From: Corallococcus caeni
GTDB taxonomy: Bacteria; Myxococcota; Myxococcia; Myxococcales; Myxococcaceae
Length of the DNA: 64,000 bases
Direction of reading: 5' to 3'
Assembly: GCF_036245865.1 (NCBI RefSeq)
Contig: NZ_BTTW01000002.1
Location: 310,001 to 374,000 of the forward strand
Shown in pieces: positions 63,613 through 64,000 of the stretch; the stretch's first letter is position 1; each line of letters opens with the position of its first letter. The notes beneath the pieces were generated by a model that worked only from the letters and a program-made list of their open reading frames with translations, had not been told where the DNA came from and did no database searches. The translations under genes were made by a program, and so were the position numbers.

Positions 63613-64000
63613 ATGCTGCCCGCATCCACGCAGTTGCTGCTCTTCACCCAGGCGGACGTCGGCGGACACGCGCTCTTTCGCGTCGTGCCCGTGGAGGTGT
63701 CCGTGCGCCCCGGCCAGGGACGGCTGTGGACGGACGTGTCGCGGGGCAATGCCTTCACCCCCGCGTGGCAGGACCATGCGCGCCACCTGTCCGCGGTGGG
63801 CCGCGCGCGCTACGCGCTGCCGTGGGATGAGACGGACCTGCACGTCTCGCCGCGTGGCCGCAACGTGACGCTGGATGGCAGGAGCGCGTCGCTGCCGCTG
63901 TTCGTCGCGTGGGTGGCGCTGCTCTCAGGGCTGCCCTTGCCGTCGCCCTTCCTGGGCACGGGCGTGGCGCTGGAGGCGCATGGGGAAAAGCTCGCGCCCG
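63613..64000 (+). CDS. Protein with Lon-like proteolytic stretch, 3' end missing
   Basis: 129 codons are visible, open to the right edge. The segment LDGRSASLPLFVAWVALLSG followed by LPLPSPFLGTGVAL resembles the Lon protease S16 core around the catalytic Ser (GPSAG...ALLSALTGRPV...TGE); here the Ser would be in GRSAS. The Lys of the dyad would lie past the window. The N-terminal part is not recognised. By position it may process the peptides, but that is inference. Confidence 0.5.
   Translation, partial: MLPASTQLLLFTQADVGGHALFRVVPVEVSVRPGQGRLWTDVSRGNAFTPAWQDHARHLSAVGRARYALPWDETDLHVSPRGRNVTLDGRSASLPLFVAWVALLSGLPLPSPFLGTGVALEAHGEKLAP

Overview
The window reads as a stretch of chromosome from a high-GC myxobacterium of the Myxococcus/Corallococcus type. 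The signs are very high GC with strong third-position bias, many lipoproteins with a Leu-x-x-Cys box, a DUF2378 (TIGR02265) protein, large GAF/PAS histidine kinases, a eukaryotic-like Ser/Thr kinase with a long linker, an FHA-sigma54 activator and a polymorphic lipoprotein toxin next to an immunity gene. The genus is an inference.

Layout. 1-6.7 kb: 3' part of an M1 aminopeptidase, an outer-membrane barrel behind a good sigma54 promoter, a DUF4397 lipoprotein, an S9 peptidase and a small secreted protein. 6.7-9.2 kb: a frameshifted lipoprotein HNH-type toxin, a SMI1/KNR4-like immunity protein and a coupled Cys-rich protein. 9.2-16.9 kb: GAF/PAS kinase, Kup K+ uptake, a hotdog-like protein, a DUF2378 protein and a phosphoesterase. 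17-28.7 kb: lipoprotein amidase, TolB-like propeller, a Fic protein with its own inverted repeat, a membrane kinase, low-complexity and membrane proteins, a DsbA-type protein and a RimK-type ligase. 28.7-35.2 kb: FHA-sigma54 activator followed by a six-gene Tad-like pseudopilin operon with two Cys-rich paralogues. 35.2-50.6 kb: ileS, Mut7-C RNase-like protein, DNase-I-like lipoprotein, then a lipoprotein-maturation operon (two lspA, lgt) running into a kdsC-like phosphatase; cupin, two SDR enzymes and small lipoproteins. 50.6-54.6 kb: mgtE, gloA and a lower-GC Septu-like defence pair (HNH plus AAA ATPase). 54.9-62.5 kb: hemL, Ser/Thr kinase, barrel protein, GAF/PAS kinase.

62.6-64.0 kb (right edge): a PqqD-type protein behind a strong-looking promoter, a 16-bp perfect palindrome, two nearly identical 30-32 aa peptides with a conserved N-terminus and a CTC core, then the start of a protein with a Lon-protease-like stretch. 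This looks like the left part of a ribosomally made, modified-peptide (RiPP) locus that continues past the window, and it is the best candidate for an undescribed system. The maturation enzyme is not inside the window, so the chemistry is unknown.

Genes are tightly packed, with many 1-4 base overlaps between co-directional genes, so translational coupling is common. No rRNA, tRNA, CRISPR array or insertion sequence was seen. Starts were chosen by Shine-Dalgarno spacing, signal peptides and family length, and several are uncertain as noted.
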